Below are positions 1-6,226 of a DNA stretch of 8,399 nt, piece by piece. The stretch is from positions 1 through 8,399 of the forward strand of contig DDED01000183.1 of NCBI GenBank assembly GCA_002336035.1. The letters run 5' to 3'. The notes under the pieces were generated by a model. That model saw only the letters and a program-made list of their open reading frames with translations. It was not told the origin of the DNA and made no database searches. The DNA comes from Cellvibrionales bacterium UBA1963. Its GTDB lineage: Bacteria; Pseudomonadota; Gammaproteobacteria; Pseudomonadales; UBA7434. The stretch's first letter is position 1. Each line of letters begins with the position of its first letter. A program made the translations under genes and the position numbers.

Positions 1-1
1 C

Positions 2-340
2 ATCAACAGCCAGGGTTTATTAGAGAACTGGCGGTCAATGGTCGTGGTTTATGAATCGGGTACGCCGCGCACAAAGCACGTCTGCACCAATGCTATTGTC
101 GATGTTGATCTTGATAATGCCACTGCGACGTCTCGATCTTATTATATTGTCTACCAGCAAACAAAAGTCTTGCCTTTTCAGCCCATTGTTGCCGGTCGAT
201 ACGTTGATAAGTTTGAGTTAGTGGCAGACCAATGGCGCTTTAGCGAACGTGATTACCGGTTAATGGAAATGGTCGGTAATATTAGCAAGCATTTGTGTAA
301 TTCTGAGGCCATTATGGCTCAACGAAAGATTACTAGTTAA
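2..340 (+). CDS. NTF2-like / SnoaL-like family protein, 3' part (5' end outside window)
   Basis: The reading frame is open from base 2 to the TAA at 338-340 and gives at least 112 residues. The internal ATG at base 38 is probably not the start, because the frame continues upstream with plausible protein (INSQGLLENWRS). The visible part has the C-terminal half of an NTF2-like cone fold: a strand after TKHVCTNAIVDVD, a strand in ATSRSYYIVYQ, then AGRYVDKFELVADQWRFSERDY. This matches the SnoaL_4-type proteins and the ring-hydroxylating-dioxygenase small-subunit-like group. Such proteins are small cytoplasmic enzymes or ligand-binding subunits acting on hydrophobic substrates; many are annotated only as nuclear transport factor 2 family. 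The gene converges on an SDR gene, a pairing often seen in lipid, steroid or aromatic degradation clusters. The fold is fairly sure, but the reaction is unknown and catalytic residues cannot be judged because the N-terminal half is missing. Confidence 0.8.
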   Translation: MNSQGLLENWRSMVVVYESGTPRTKHVCTNAIVDVDLDNATATSRSYYIVYQQTKVLPFQPIVAGRYVDKFELVADQWRFSERDYRLMEMVGNISKHLCNSEAIMAQRKITS

Positions 341-406
341 TGTAATAAGATTTATTCAATGGTCGTTAAACGGTTGAACAGGTACACAGTGGGTAAGGCT
401 CAATTA

Positions 407-1306
407 TTATTGGTTTAAATCGGTTGAATCAAAGGGCGCGATACCGGCCTTCACTTTGTCAAAAGCCTCATTGCCATAAATTTGTTTAACCATCTCCGCC
501 ATGTCGGGTCCTTTTCGTAATTCATTACCGCCTTCGATAGCAAAGCTCTGTCCTGTGACCCAAGACGACTCGGGGCCCGCTAAGTAGCGCACACCGGCAG
601 CCACATCGTCAGGTTCGCCTAAGCGACCGAGTGGCTTTTCTTGGGCAAACTTCTTTTTGATTTCTGGGTTATCAAATAAGGCCTGAGTTGCTTTGGTACG
701 GGTTAACCCCGGTCTTACTGCATTAACCCGAATGTGCAAAGAAGAGAGCTCTTCAGCGCAGGCTTTGACCAGTCCCTCTAAGCCCGCCTTGGCTGTTGTG
801 TAAGCGGGCAGCCACGGGAACACCAACTTTGCCGCATCCGATGAAATACACACAATCGAACCCAGCTCTTCAGCCGAGGCTGATTTGACCATTAAAGGGG
901 TCGCATAGCGGATCAATAAAAATGCTGAGGTAATGTTTAACTGTAATTCTTCAGTAAAGCTTTTTTCATCGTGCATTAATAGCGGGCGGATCGCTCCGCC
1001 ACCCACCGTAGCGATAGCGATACTTATGTGACCGAAACGTTGGTGGCTTTCGTGTAAAGCGGCTTGAAGAATGTTTTCATCACAGCTATCGCCAGCAACA
1101 GTATGTATTTCAGAACCGTTAGGGGTGTGGGCTAACAGGCTCTGCTTAGCGAGATGAAGGGCATGACTATCTCGCGCCATTAATGTCACATTAGCGCCAT
1201 CAATAAGCAACGCTTTTGCGCAGGCGCAGCCTATGCCGCCAGAACCGCCGGTTATAAAGGCATGCTTGCCCGCCAAGGGCAATAATCGCTGATCAATGTT
1301 CGTCAT
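407..1306 (-). CDS. SDR family NAD(P)-dependent oxidoreductase
   Basis: A 299-residue classical short-chain dehydrogenase/reductase, presumably cytosolic. With Met1 at base 1306, the Rossmann nucleotide-binding motif TGGSGGIG is at residues 19-26. Arg44 after the second strand suggests NADP(H). ATVGGG near 100-104 stands in for NNAG. Asn124, Ser155/156, Tyr169 and Lys173 (YTTAK) form the catalytic tetrad, and RPG at 198-200 is also typical. After the usual end (TGQSFAIEGG) there is a tail of about 40 residues (ELRKGPDMAEMVKQIYG and on) seen in some SDRs of lipid or steroid catabolism. The ATG at 1306 is chosen because AGGGG lies 7 bases upstream. The frame extends to a TTG at 1360, but that start has no ribosome binding site and the added residues do not look like SDR sequence. 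The gene converges with the NTF2-like gene. The substrate is unknown; reduction or oxidation of a hydroxy/keto group is expected from the family. Confidence 0.92.
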   Translation of the reverse strand: MTNIDQRLLPLAGKHAFITGGSGGIGCACAKALLIDGANVTLMARDSHALHLAKQSLLAHTPNGSEIHTVAGDSCDENILQAALHESHQRFGHISIAIATVGGGAIRPLLMHDEKSFTEELQLNITSAFLLIRYATPLMVKSASAEELGSIVCISSDAAKLVFPWLPAYTTAKAGLEGLVKACAEELSSLHIRVNAVRPGLTRTKATQALFDNPEIKKKFAQEKPLGRLGEPDDVAAGVRYLAGPESSWVTGQSFAIEGGNELRKGPDMAEMVKQIYGNEAFDKVKAGIAPFDSTDLNQ

Positions 1307-1313
1307 GATGTGA

Positions 1314-1318
1314 CCCCT
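1314..1318 (-). promoter_or_regulatory. Ribosome binding site that fixes the SDR start
   Basis: Read on the minus strand this is AGGGG, placed 7 bases before the ATG at 1306-1304. It supports the shorter 299-residue SDR over the longer frame that opens with TTG at 1360. Confidence 0.75.
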
Positions 1319-1691
1319 CAAATTACTGCCGTTAATTGTATCCGATAGATGCGATGCCAAAAGCTATTTTAAAGGCTTTAGGGGACAAAATGCATATACA
1401 CAACAACTTGTAATCAAACTTTTAAAGGTTATTTTTTGACCGCTCCGTGGCGGAGGTGATAACCCGTTAATTAGGTGAATAAGAGCAGGCATTGAATAAT
1501 TATTAAGATACTTTCTATTCATGAGGCACCATGATTAGTCAGCAAAAGGGACGGTAACATTCAGTCGCGAGTCTTCTCTAAACCGTCGATAATTCATGAA
1601 AGCGGTTACTTTGCATGACGATTTCTGGCTGTAAAAAACCGTGGGTGTGAATAGATAACAAACATCGTTAGGGTATTATGCAGGGCGCATT
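1319..1691. other. Non-coding region between divergent genes
   Basis: This stretch separates the minus-strand SDR from the plus-strand glycosyltransferase unit and should carry promoters for both. I see no tRNA, no convincing sigma-70 pair and no long ORF. It holds a short GC-rich inverted repeat, CTCCG-TGG-CGGAG, at 1443-1455, without a following T run. Near the right end is the near-palindrome ATTATGC-AGGGC-GCATTAT around 1675-1693. Neither can be assigned a function from sequence alone. Confidence 0.5.
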
Positions 1692-1841
1692 ATGACTTTA
1701 AATCGCCTAAATATTCTTCGGTTGATTCGATCGGTTAGAGGAAAAAAAGGGTATTTTTTTTGCAATATAAATATTAAAATTTACTTATTGCGACATATCA
1801 GTTGTAATGCCTTAGTGTCTTGGCGGCTGTTTTTTTTATAA
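1692..1841 (+). CDS. Possible small basic ORF upstream of the glycosyltransferase (doubtful)
   Basis: A 49-residue frame starts with ATG at 1692, preceded by AGGG with a 6-base gap, and ends with TAA at 1839-1841. The stop overlaps the start of the glycosyltransferase ribosome binding site, 10 bases before that gene's ATG. The peptide begins MTLNRLNILRLIRSVRGKKG and contains about nine Arg/Lys but no Asp or Glu, with hydrophobic stretches and two Cys. I recognise no family. The position would fit a leader peptide or a translationally coupled small protein. The composition also fits a chance frame through AT-rich non-coding DNA, which I think is at least as likely. Confidence 0.2.
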   Translation: MTLNRLNILRLIRSVRGKKGYFFCNINIKIYLLRHISCNALVSWRLFFL

Positions 1842-1844
1842 AGG
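1840..1844 (+). promoter_or_regulatory. Ribosome binding site of the glycosyltransferase gene
   Basis: AAAGG lies 7 bases upstream of the ATG at 1852 and directly follows a run of eight T. It supports 1852 as the true start. Confidence 0.65.
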
Positions 1845-1851
1845 TAACTAC

Positions 1852-3207
1852 ATGGCTAAGTTAGGTATTTTGTGTTATCCAGTTAGAGGTCGTCTTTACC
1901 CGCTGATCACCATCGGCAGTAAACTGCAATCAATGGGTCATAAAGTAACGTTAGTGGCATATGAAGAGATACCGATGGCATCGCTGATATCTGCTTCTGG
2001 TTTAGATGTGGTTTATATAAAAAGATCTGAAGTGAAGCCAGATACTTTGCCTAAAAACATTTTTCTTCGTTTTCATAAAATAATGTTAGGCATTTTTTAT
2101 AAGTTTTGTCGTATATTTAGAATTAGAAAATTGAGCCGAATGCTTGGGCGCTTCGCGGTAGGTTTATATACCTACAGCAATGTGTACGAGAAATATTATG
2201 AAGGTATGGTTGCCTACGACATAGGCAACCTCTGCGAAACCATAAAGCCATGTTCATTTCATCTTTTGTTGGTTTCTGATACATCTTATGCTGTGAAAAC
2301 AGTTGCAGAATTTCTGCAAATACCCATGTTAAGTTTTTCAACAGGCATACCGCATTTAAAACGTCCTATTGTTCCGCCAGAATTTACTTCTTTGAAAGGG
2401 TTTGATACTGGATTGTTACGATTGCGAAACCGATTTTTGAACACGATTAAAGATCAGGTTCACAAGCCGTTGCTCTATCGAGTCAATGCTTATAGAAAAA
2501 CGCTTTCACTGCCACCTCATGCTTGCTTGGCCGATACGGTTTCAGATTTGCATTATATTATGCAAATGCCATTGGAACTGGAATTTTCAGCGGGCGATCC
2601 AGATAAACGGCTTCATTACTTAGGGCCTACCTACGAAAAAAATACACGCGAGAAGATTAGCTTTCCATGGGAGAGACTAAACGGTTTGCCGCTTATTTAC
2701 GTTTCAGCCGGTACAATTGCCGACAGTGATGTCTACTTTCGCCGTATAGCAGAGGCAGGTGTCGACCTTCCCGTGCAGATGGTTTTTACCAGAGGCGGTT
2801 CAAAGTACCCTCTGGATGACAGCTTGCCAGGTGATCCCCTGATTGTTGATTATGCGCCCCAGCTTGAGGTTCTTTCGCAGGCTAAAATTGTCATCACCCA
2901 TGGGAGCCTAAATACCATCATTGAATCATTGTCGTTTGGTGTGCCTTTAATTTGCATTCCCCAAGCTTTGGATCAATTTGGAACTGCAGCGAGGGTTGCT
3001 AAAGTAGGCGCTGGAATAACCTTAACGCCTTTAGCTGTATCGGCGTCAAGCATTCGGCGTGCAGTTATGAATATTGTATCTGACCCTAGCTATTCTGCTG
3101 TTGCTCAGACGTTTCAAACAGGGCACAAGAATTCTGATTCACTTCAAACAATCGTCGACCTTGTCGAAACAGTGGTCCATCATCAAGAGTCGGTTGTCAA
3201 TGTCTGA
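1852..3207 (+). CDS. GT1-family (UDP-glycosyltransferase-like) glycosyltransferase
   Basis: A 451-residue GT-B protein of the MGT/CrtX-like GT1 group, which transfers a sugar from a nucleotide donor to a small or lipid acceptor. The N-terminal acceptor domain opens with GILCYPVRGRLYPLITIG, followed by SMGHKVTLV. The C-terminal donor domain starts near PLIYVSAGT (280-288) and holds the PSPG-like block: DYAPQLEVL (333-341), H350-G351-S352, E358, FGVPLICIP (362-370) and D374-Q375. Length and layout are normal for the family. The residue usually His in G-H-x-x-P is Arg14 (G13-R14-L-Y-P), which may affect acceptor activation. HGS replaces the more common HGG. There is no signal peptide, so it is probably cytosolic or membrane-peripheral; a basic, hydrophobic stretch at 70-100 could touch the membrane. 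It overlaps the downstream hydrolase by 8 bases. Donor and acceptor are unknown; carotenoid, polyketide or lipid acceptors are possible. Confidence 0.87.
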   Translation: MAKLGILCYPVRGRLYPLITIGSKLQSMGHKVTLVAYEEIPMASLISASGLDVVYIKRSEVKPDTLPKNIFLRFHKIMLGIFYKFCRIFRIRKLSRMLGRFAVGLYTYSNVYEKYYEGMVAYDIGNLCETIKPCSFHLLLVSDTSYAVKTVAEFLQIPMLSFSTGIPHLKRPIVPPEFTSLKGFDTGLLRLRNRFLNTIKDQVHKPLLYRVNAYRKTLSLPPHACLADTVSDLHYIMQMPLELEFSAGDPDKRLHYLGPTYEKNTREKISFPWERLNGLPLIYVSAGTIADSDVYFRRIAEAGVDLPVQMVFTRGGSKYPLDDSLPGDPLIVDYAPQLEVLSQAKIVITHGSLNTIIESLSFGVPLICIPQALDQFGTAARVAKVGAGITLTPLAVSASSIRRAVMNIVSDPSYSAVAQTFQTGHKNSDSLQTIVDLVETVVHHQESVVNV

Positions 3208-4078
3208 CTATTATTCTGAAGATTTTGTTGTCGAGGCCGAAGACGGGGTGTCTCTTCGAGGCACTCGATATTATGGCAAGAAAAATGGCCCAGAAAAAGG
3301 CACTGCGCTTTGCTTGCATGGCTTGTCCTCCGATTCAAACGGAGTGTTGTTAATTGCCGAAAAGCTAGCGAGCGTTGGCATTGATGTAATCGCACCCGAT
3401 ATGCGCGGCCATGGCTACTCAGATGCTTGTCCTAATAAAACAATGAATGAAGCGCAATTTGCCAGCGATGTCGCTCGTATATGTCTAGCCTTAAAGCAGG
3501 ACTCATTTTTTTTAGTCACGCTGTCATACGGCGGTAATGTTGGTCTAGAAATGCTTAACGCGTATTCAAAAGAGTTTACCATTGAGGGCATGTATTCCTT
3601 TGCTCCACCTTGGCTTTCCAATCGATTACCGCTTGCAAAAATTTTTCCATCTTTTTATGGCACGTTTAAATACCTTCGAAAAGTAGGCCGATTATCAGGC
3701 TTTACTGCGGTGCGACAAGCTTCACGACAAAAGTATGTGCTCTATGAAGGGCAGTCAGATTTTTATATGCCATTAATTAGTGCTGAAGTAAAGAGTATTT
3801 CATGGCTTAGTTACGCGCGCTTACTAATTAATCTAAAAAGAGAAAATTTTTTTAAAAATATTTTTTGGGAAGATTTAAAAGAAAAAAATGTACATTTGTT
3901 TCTGGCGAGATCAGATTATGTCGTAAGTAATGAAGCGCTACAAGATATTGTGCGTCGAACAGGTTGGTCGTGCTATTGGCTCGATGGTTTTCATGTTAGC
4001 TTGATGTTCGATAATAAAATGAGCTCAGAATTTATAGAAGAGTTACTCAAGCTGCGCGCGGTTAAAGTATCAAGTTAA
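3200..4078 (+). CDS. Alpha/beta hydrolase (serine hydrolase fold)
   Basis: A 292-residue alpha/beta hydrolase of the monoacylglycerol-lipase/serine-aminopeptidase-like type. Visible elements are CLHGLSSDSNG (38-48, HG oxyanion strand), the DMRGHGYSD block (67-75), the nucleophile elbow LVTLSYGGN with Ser109, the probable acid Asp239 in LARSDYVV, and His265 in DGFHVS. The elbow is T-L-S-Y-G-G, so the first Gly of G-x-S-x-G is missing. The region between 140 and 225 is a basic, aromatic-rich lid. The ATG at 3200 overlaps the transferase stop by 8 bases, which implies translational coupling. A longer frame from TTG at 3074 merely reads through the transferase gene and is rejected. No signal peptide is present. 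It presumably cleaves an ester or acyl group on the product or precursor of the neighbouring glycosyltransferase; that link is inferred only from operon structure. Codons 3830-3890 are notably A/T-rich. Confidence 0.88.
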   Translation: MSDYYSEDFVVEAEDGVSLRGTRYYGKKNGPEKGTALCLHGLSSDSNGVLLIAEKLASVGIDVIAPDMRGHGYSDACPNKTMNEAQFASDVARICLALKQDSFFLVTLSYGGNVGLEMLNAYSKEFTIEGMYSFAPPWLSNRLPLAKIFPSFYGTFKYLRKVGRLSGFTAVRQASRQKYVLYEGQSDFYMPLISAEVKSISWLSYARLLINLKRENFFKNIFWEDLKEKNVHLFLARSDYVVSNEALQDIVRRTGWSCYWLDGFHVSLMFDNKMSSEFIEELLKLRAVKVSS

Positions 4079-4402
4079 TGGTCATCGTTTTTAACCAGCG
4101 AGTCAAATAAAACTATTCGCTGTGCGAGTTGGTCTTGTTATGAGTCAGATAGATTTCATCTTGCACTTGACGATTAATCATCATCACACTATTGTTAATA
4201 CACTCTATTTGTCAGTTGTTTGCAACGACCATGCTGAATGCAGATAGAAGTGTTTTTATATACGACTACCATTCGCTAGCTATTTATTAAAAGTACCATG
4301 GGAAGATGCGCAGCGTGTTCAAGTGCTATTTAGCCACTGTTTATTAGGGTGACGTGCGGCTAAGCAACGCAATTAAAAGACGGTCAATACTCTATATAAA
4401 GC
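4079..4402. other. Long intergenic region upstream of the sulfatase gene
   Basis: About 320 bases without a credible gene. Just after the hydrolase stop, CAGCGA (4096-4101) pairs with TCGCTG (4117-4122) across a long loop but lacks a T run, so it is at best a weak transcript end. Near the right side, TATATAAA at 4393-4400 resembles a -10 element, but no clear -35 is seen. The region presumably contains the sulfatase promoter. Confidence 0.4.
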
Positions 4403-4427
4403 GAAGACGCAAAAGTCTTCATTTTTT
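4403..4427 (+). terminator. Terminator-like hairpin with T run just before the sulfatase
   Basis: GAAGAC (4403-4408) and GTCTTC (4415-4420) form a perfect 6-bp stem with the loop GCAAAA, followed by A and six T (4422-4427). This is the layout of a rho-independent terminator on the plus strand, though the stem is short. It sits 325 bases after the hydrolase stop and only 24 bases before the preferred sulfatase ATG. It may end the upstream operon or act as an attenuator in the sulfatase leader. Confidence 0.45.
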
Positions 4428-4451
4428 GTGTTAATTATTGTGTTGTCAAAT

Positions 4452-5987
4452 ATGGTTAAAAAATTTCTCGTCAAGTGTTCGCTAGTCACTTTATTGAATG
4501 TTTTGTTGTGCTGCATGAGTTTGGCCAAAGCTGAGAATATTTTGCTAGTAATCGCCGATGATTTTGGTGTTGATGCTGTCGGGGTCTATAGCCGCGATGA
4601 CCTTTATGGACATGATGGCGAGGGCGCGAGTCCTGCTCACACACCAACGATTGATAACTTAGCAGCAAGTGGAGTGTTGTTCAGAAACGCTTACACGAAC
4701 CCTATCTGTTCACCCACTCGTGCGACCATTTTAACTGGCAAATACCCTCATCAAGTGGGCGTTGGCTTTCCTGTCGAAGCACAGCTTGAAGTGAGTGAGA
4801 CCATTATTCCTGAAATACTCCCTAGTTCTTACCAAACGGCAGCCATCGGTAAGTGGCATCTTACGCATCCTTCAAGAGGTGCTTCGGCGGATAGAAATCA
4901 TCCTATTCATTCTGGTTTTGATTATTTTTCGGGGAGTCTAGGTGGAGCTGTTAGAGATTACAACAGTTGGCCAAAAGTAACTAATTCAAGCTCCACAAGT
5001 CTGCAGGTGCAAAATAATTATAATATTTACGCAACGACTGATGCGGCGAATGAAACGATCGCTAAAATTGAAGAATATGCCGATCAGCCTTGGTTTATTT
5101 GGTTGGCCTTCCATGCCCCCCATACGCCTTTTCACGCGCCAGACCCTGCATTGACAACGAATGATGTGACGGCCACTTCATCCAATACGGAAAAATACAA
5201 GGCAATGGTTGAGGCAATGGATACCGAATTGGGTCGCATAATCGCCAGTATGCCAGTAGCGGTGTTAGCTGATACAACCATCATTTTTATTGGTGATAAC
5301 GGCACACCGTCGAGTGTTACACAGGCCCCTTTTTTACCGAATCATGCAAAAGCAACACAGTATGATGGTGGAATTAATGTGCCGTTTATCGTGCGAAGTC
5401 CCAGCATCATCAGCACGGCGGATGAAGGCAGCGAAAGTCTGGCTTATATTGCTGCCATTGATATTTTTAATACTATAGCTGAGATCGCCGGTGTCAATAA
5501 TGATGCAACTGAGTCGGCAACTGAATCGGTGAGTTTAGTGCCGTATTTACAAAATCCAAGTTTACCAACCATGGCGCAAAGGCCTTATATTTTTACCGAG
5601 CATTTTCAGCCTAATGGGTTGGGTCCTTACACCAATCACCAGCGAGCCATGCATCTTGATAAATGGAAGATCATTTGGCGGGATAACGTTTTTGAGGAGT
5701 TTTTTGATCTATCTAGCGACCCTTTCGAGACCAATAACTTATTGCCATTGACTAATTTAACGACTGAGCAACTCGCAATATACGATCAATTAGTTTGCGC
5801 TTTTGAGGGGATTGATACCTTGGGGTCAACTGATCCTAGCGATATTATCAACCCTTCAAGCTGTATGCCATCAGCCATAGAAGAAGTTCCAACCGTGCCG
5901 GTGATATGGAGGTTACTGTTAGGCAGTTTATTCATAGGTGTTTTCGTTTCAAAAAGCCGATTTTGGCAGCCTCAATCACCGTTATGA
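4452..5987 (+). CDS. Secreted formylglycine-type sulfatase with C-terminal sorting signal
   Basis: A 511-residue type I (S1, alkaline-phosphatase-fold) sulfatase that hydrolyses sulfate esters. Residues 1-27 (MVKKFLVKCSLVTLLNVLLC to SLAKA) are a Sec signal peptide. The core starts at ENILLVIADDFG with metal ligands Asp36/Asp37. The modified-Cys motif C86-S-P-T-R90 is followed by ATILTGKYPHQVG. GKWH (133-136), HAPHTPFHAP (221-230), GDN (281-283) and K300 ahead of YDGGINVP complete the active site. Cys86 needs a formylglycine-generating enzyme, not present here. The C terminus (479-511) has VPTVP, a hydrophobic helix IWRLLLGSLFIGVFV, then KSR and a short tail. This resembles IPTL/PEP-type sorting signals and suggests surface anchoring after processing. 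The ATG at 4452 is preferred to the GTG at 4428 because it gives a standard signal peptide, although neither has a clear ribosome binding site. The substrate, possibly a sulfated polysaccharide, is inferred from context only. Confidence 0.9.
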   Translation: MVKKFLVKCSLVTLLNVLLCCMSLAKAENILLVIADDFGVDAVGVYSRDDLYGHDGEGASPAHTPTIDNLAASGVLFRNAYTNPICSPTRATILTGKYPHQVGVGFPVEAQLEVSETIIPEILPSSYQTAAIGKWHLTHPSRGASADRNHPIHSGFDYFSGSLGGAVRDYNSWPKVTNSSSTSLQVQNNYNIYATTDAANETIAKIEEYADQPWFIWLAFHAPHTPFHAPDPALTTNDVTATSSNTEKYKAMVEAMDTELGRIIASMPVAVLADTTIIFIGDNGTPSSVTQAPFLPNHAKATQYDGGINVPFIVRSPSIISTADEGSESLAYIAAIDIFNTIAEIAGVNNDATESATESVSLVPYLQNPSLPTMAQRPYIFTEHFQPNGLGPYTNHQRAMHLDKWKIIWRDNVFEEFFDLSSDPFETNNLLPLTNLTTEQLAIYDQLVCAFEGIDTLGSTDPSDIINPSSCMPSAIEEVPTVPVIWRLLLGSLFIGVFVSKSRFWQPQSPL

Positions 5988-5995
5988 TCAATCTA

Positions 5996-6140
5996 ATGCA
6001 GCATAATACTACTTATTCGGCTACCGTTTGCTATTAGGATTTCACGCTTTTTTCAATTAATTGAATTAATTCAATTAAATCTTATTTTTGTGACCTGCTT
6101 CACCATTTTGTATTACCCTTCATAAATGATGCTGCATAAT
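5996..6140. repeat. Two near-identical 12-bp palindromic elements (ATGCWGCATAAT)
   Basis: ATGCAGCATAAT at 5996-6007 and ATGCTGCATAAT at 6129-6140 match at 11 of 12 positions. Each contains an inverted repeat ATGC-W-GCAT. They lie in the spacer between the sulfatase and the VPLPA-CTERM gene and could be paired operator sites or chance. No regulator can be named. Confidence 0.35.
6052..6078. repeat. Three tandem 9-bp AT-rich repeats
   Basis: TTCAATTAA (6052-6060), TTGAATTAA (6061-6069) and TTCAATTAA (6070-6078) lie head to tail; the middle copy differs only by C to G. The arrangement creates overlapping perfect palindromes, CAATTAATTG (6054-6063) and TTGAATTAATTCAA (6061-6074). It lies 149 bases before the start of the downstream gene, between the two palindromic 12-mers. 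It could be a regulator or nucleoid-protein site, but no protein is known from the sequence. Confidence 0.6.
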
Positions 6141-6226
6141 CTTGTACTTTAGGCTATACCTTTATAAGTGACTATTATCTGTAAATTGATAAATAGCCTA
6201 TAAATTAGTTTTGAAGTTGAGAATTT

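Noticed and set aside
355..378. Nested inverted repeat (TTCAA...CGTT-A-AACG...TTGAA) between the convergent NTF2-like and SDR genes as a bidirectional terminator
   Set aside because: The stem is interrupted, AT-rich and has no adjacent T run on either strand, so it is too weak to call.
1307..1360. Longer SDR starting at TTG 1360
   Set aside because: No ribosome binding site precedes it and the 18 extra residues do not look like SDR sequence, whereas ATG 1306 has AGGGG at the right distance.
1443..1455. CTCCG-TGG-CGGAG repeat as a terminator or regulator site
   Set aside because: The stem is short, the loop has three bases, no T run follows and there is no second copy.
3074..3199. Longer hydrolase starting at TTG 3074
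   Set aside because: The extra 42 residues only read the transferase gene in another frame; ATG 3200 leads directly into the hydrolase fold.
3838..3890. A/T-rich stretch with runs of T and A inside the hydrolase as a frameshift or slippage site
   Set aside because: The frame continues normally to Asp239 and His265 of the expected fold, so there is no sign of a shift.
4096..4122. CAGCGA/TCGCTG inverted repeat as the terminator of the hydrolase operon
   Set aside because: The loop is long and no T run follows.
4428..4451. GTG 4428 as the sulfatase start
   Set aside because: It begins directly after a T run, adds eight residues before a complete signal peptide, and has no better ribosome binding site. 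It is kept only as an alternative.
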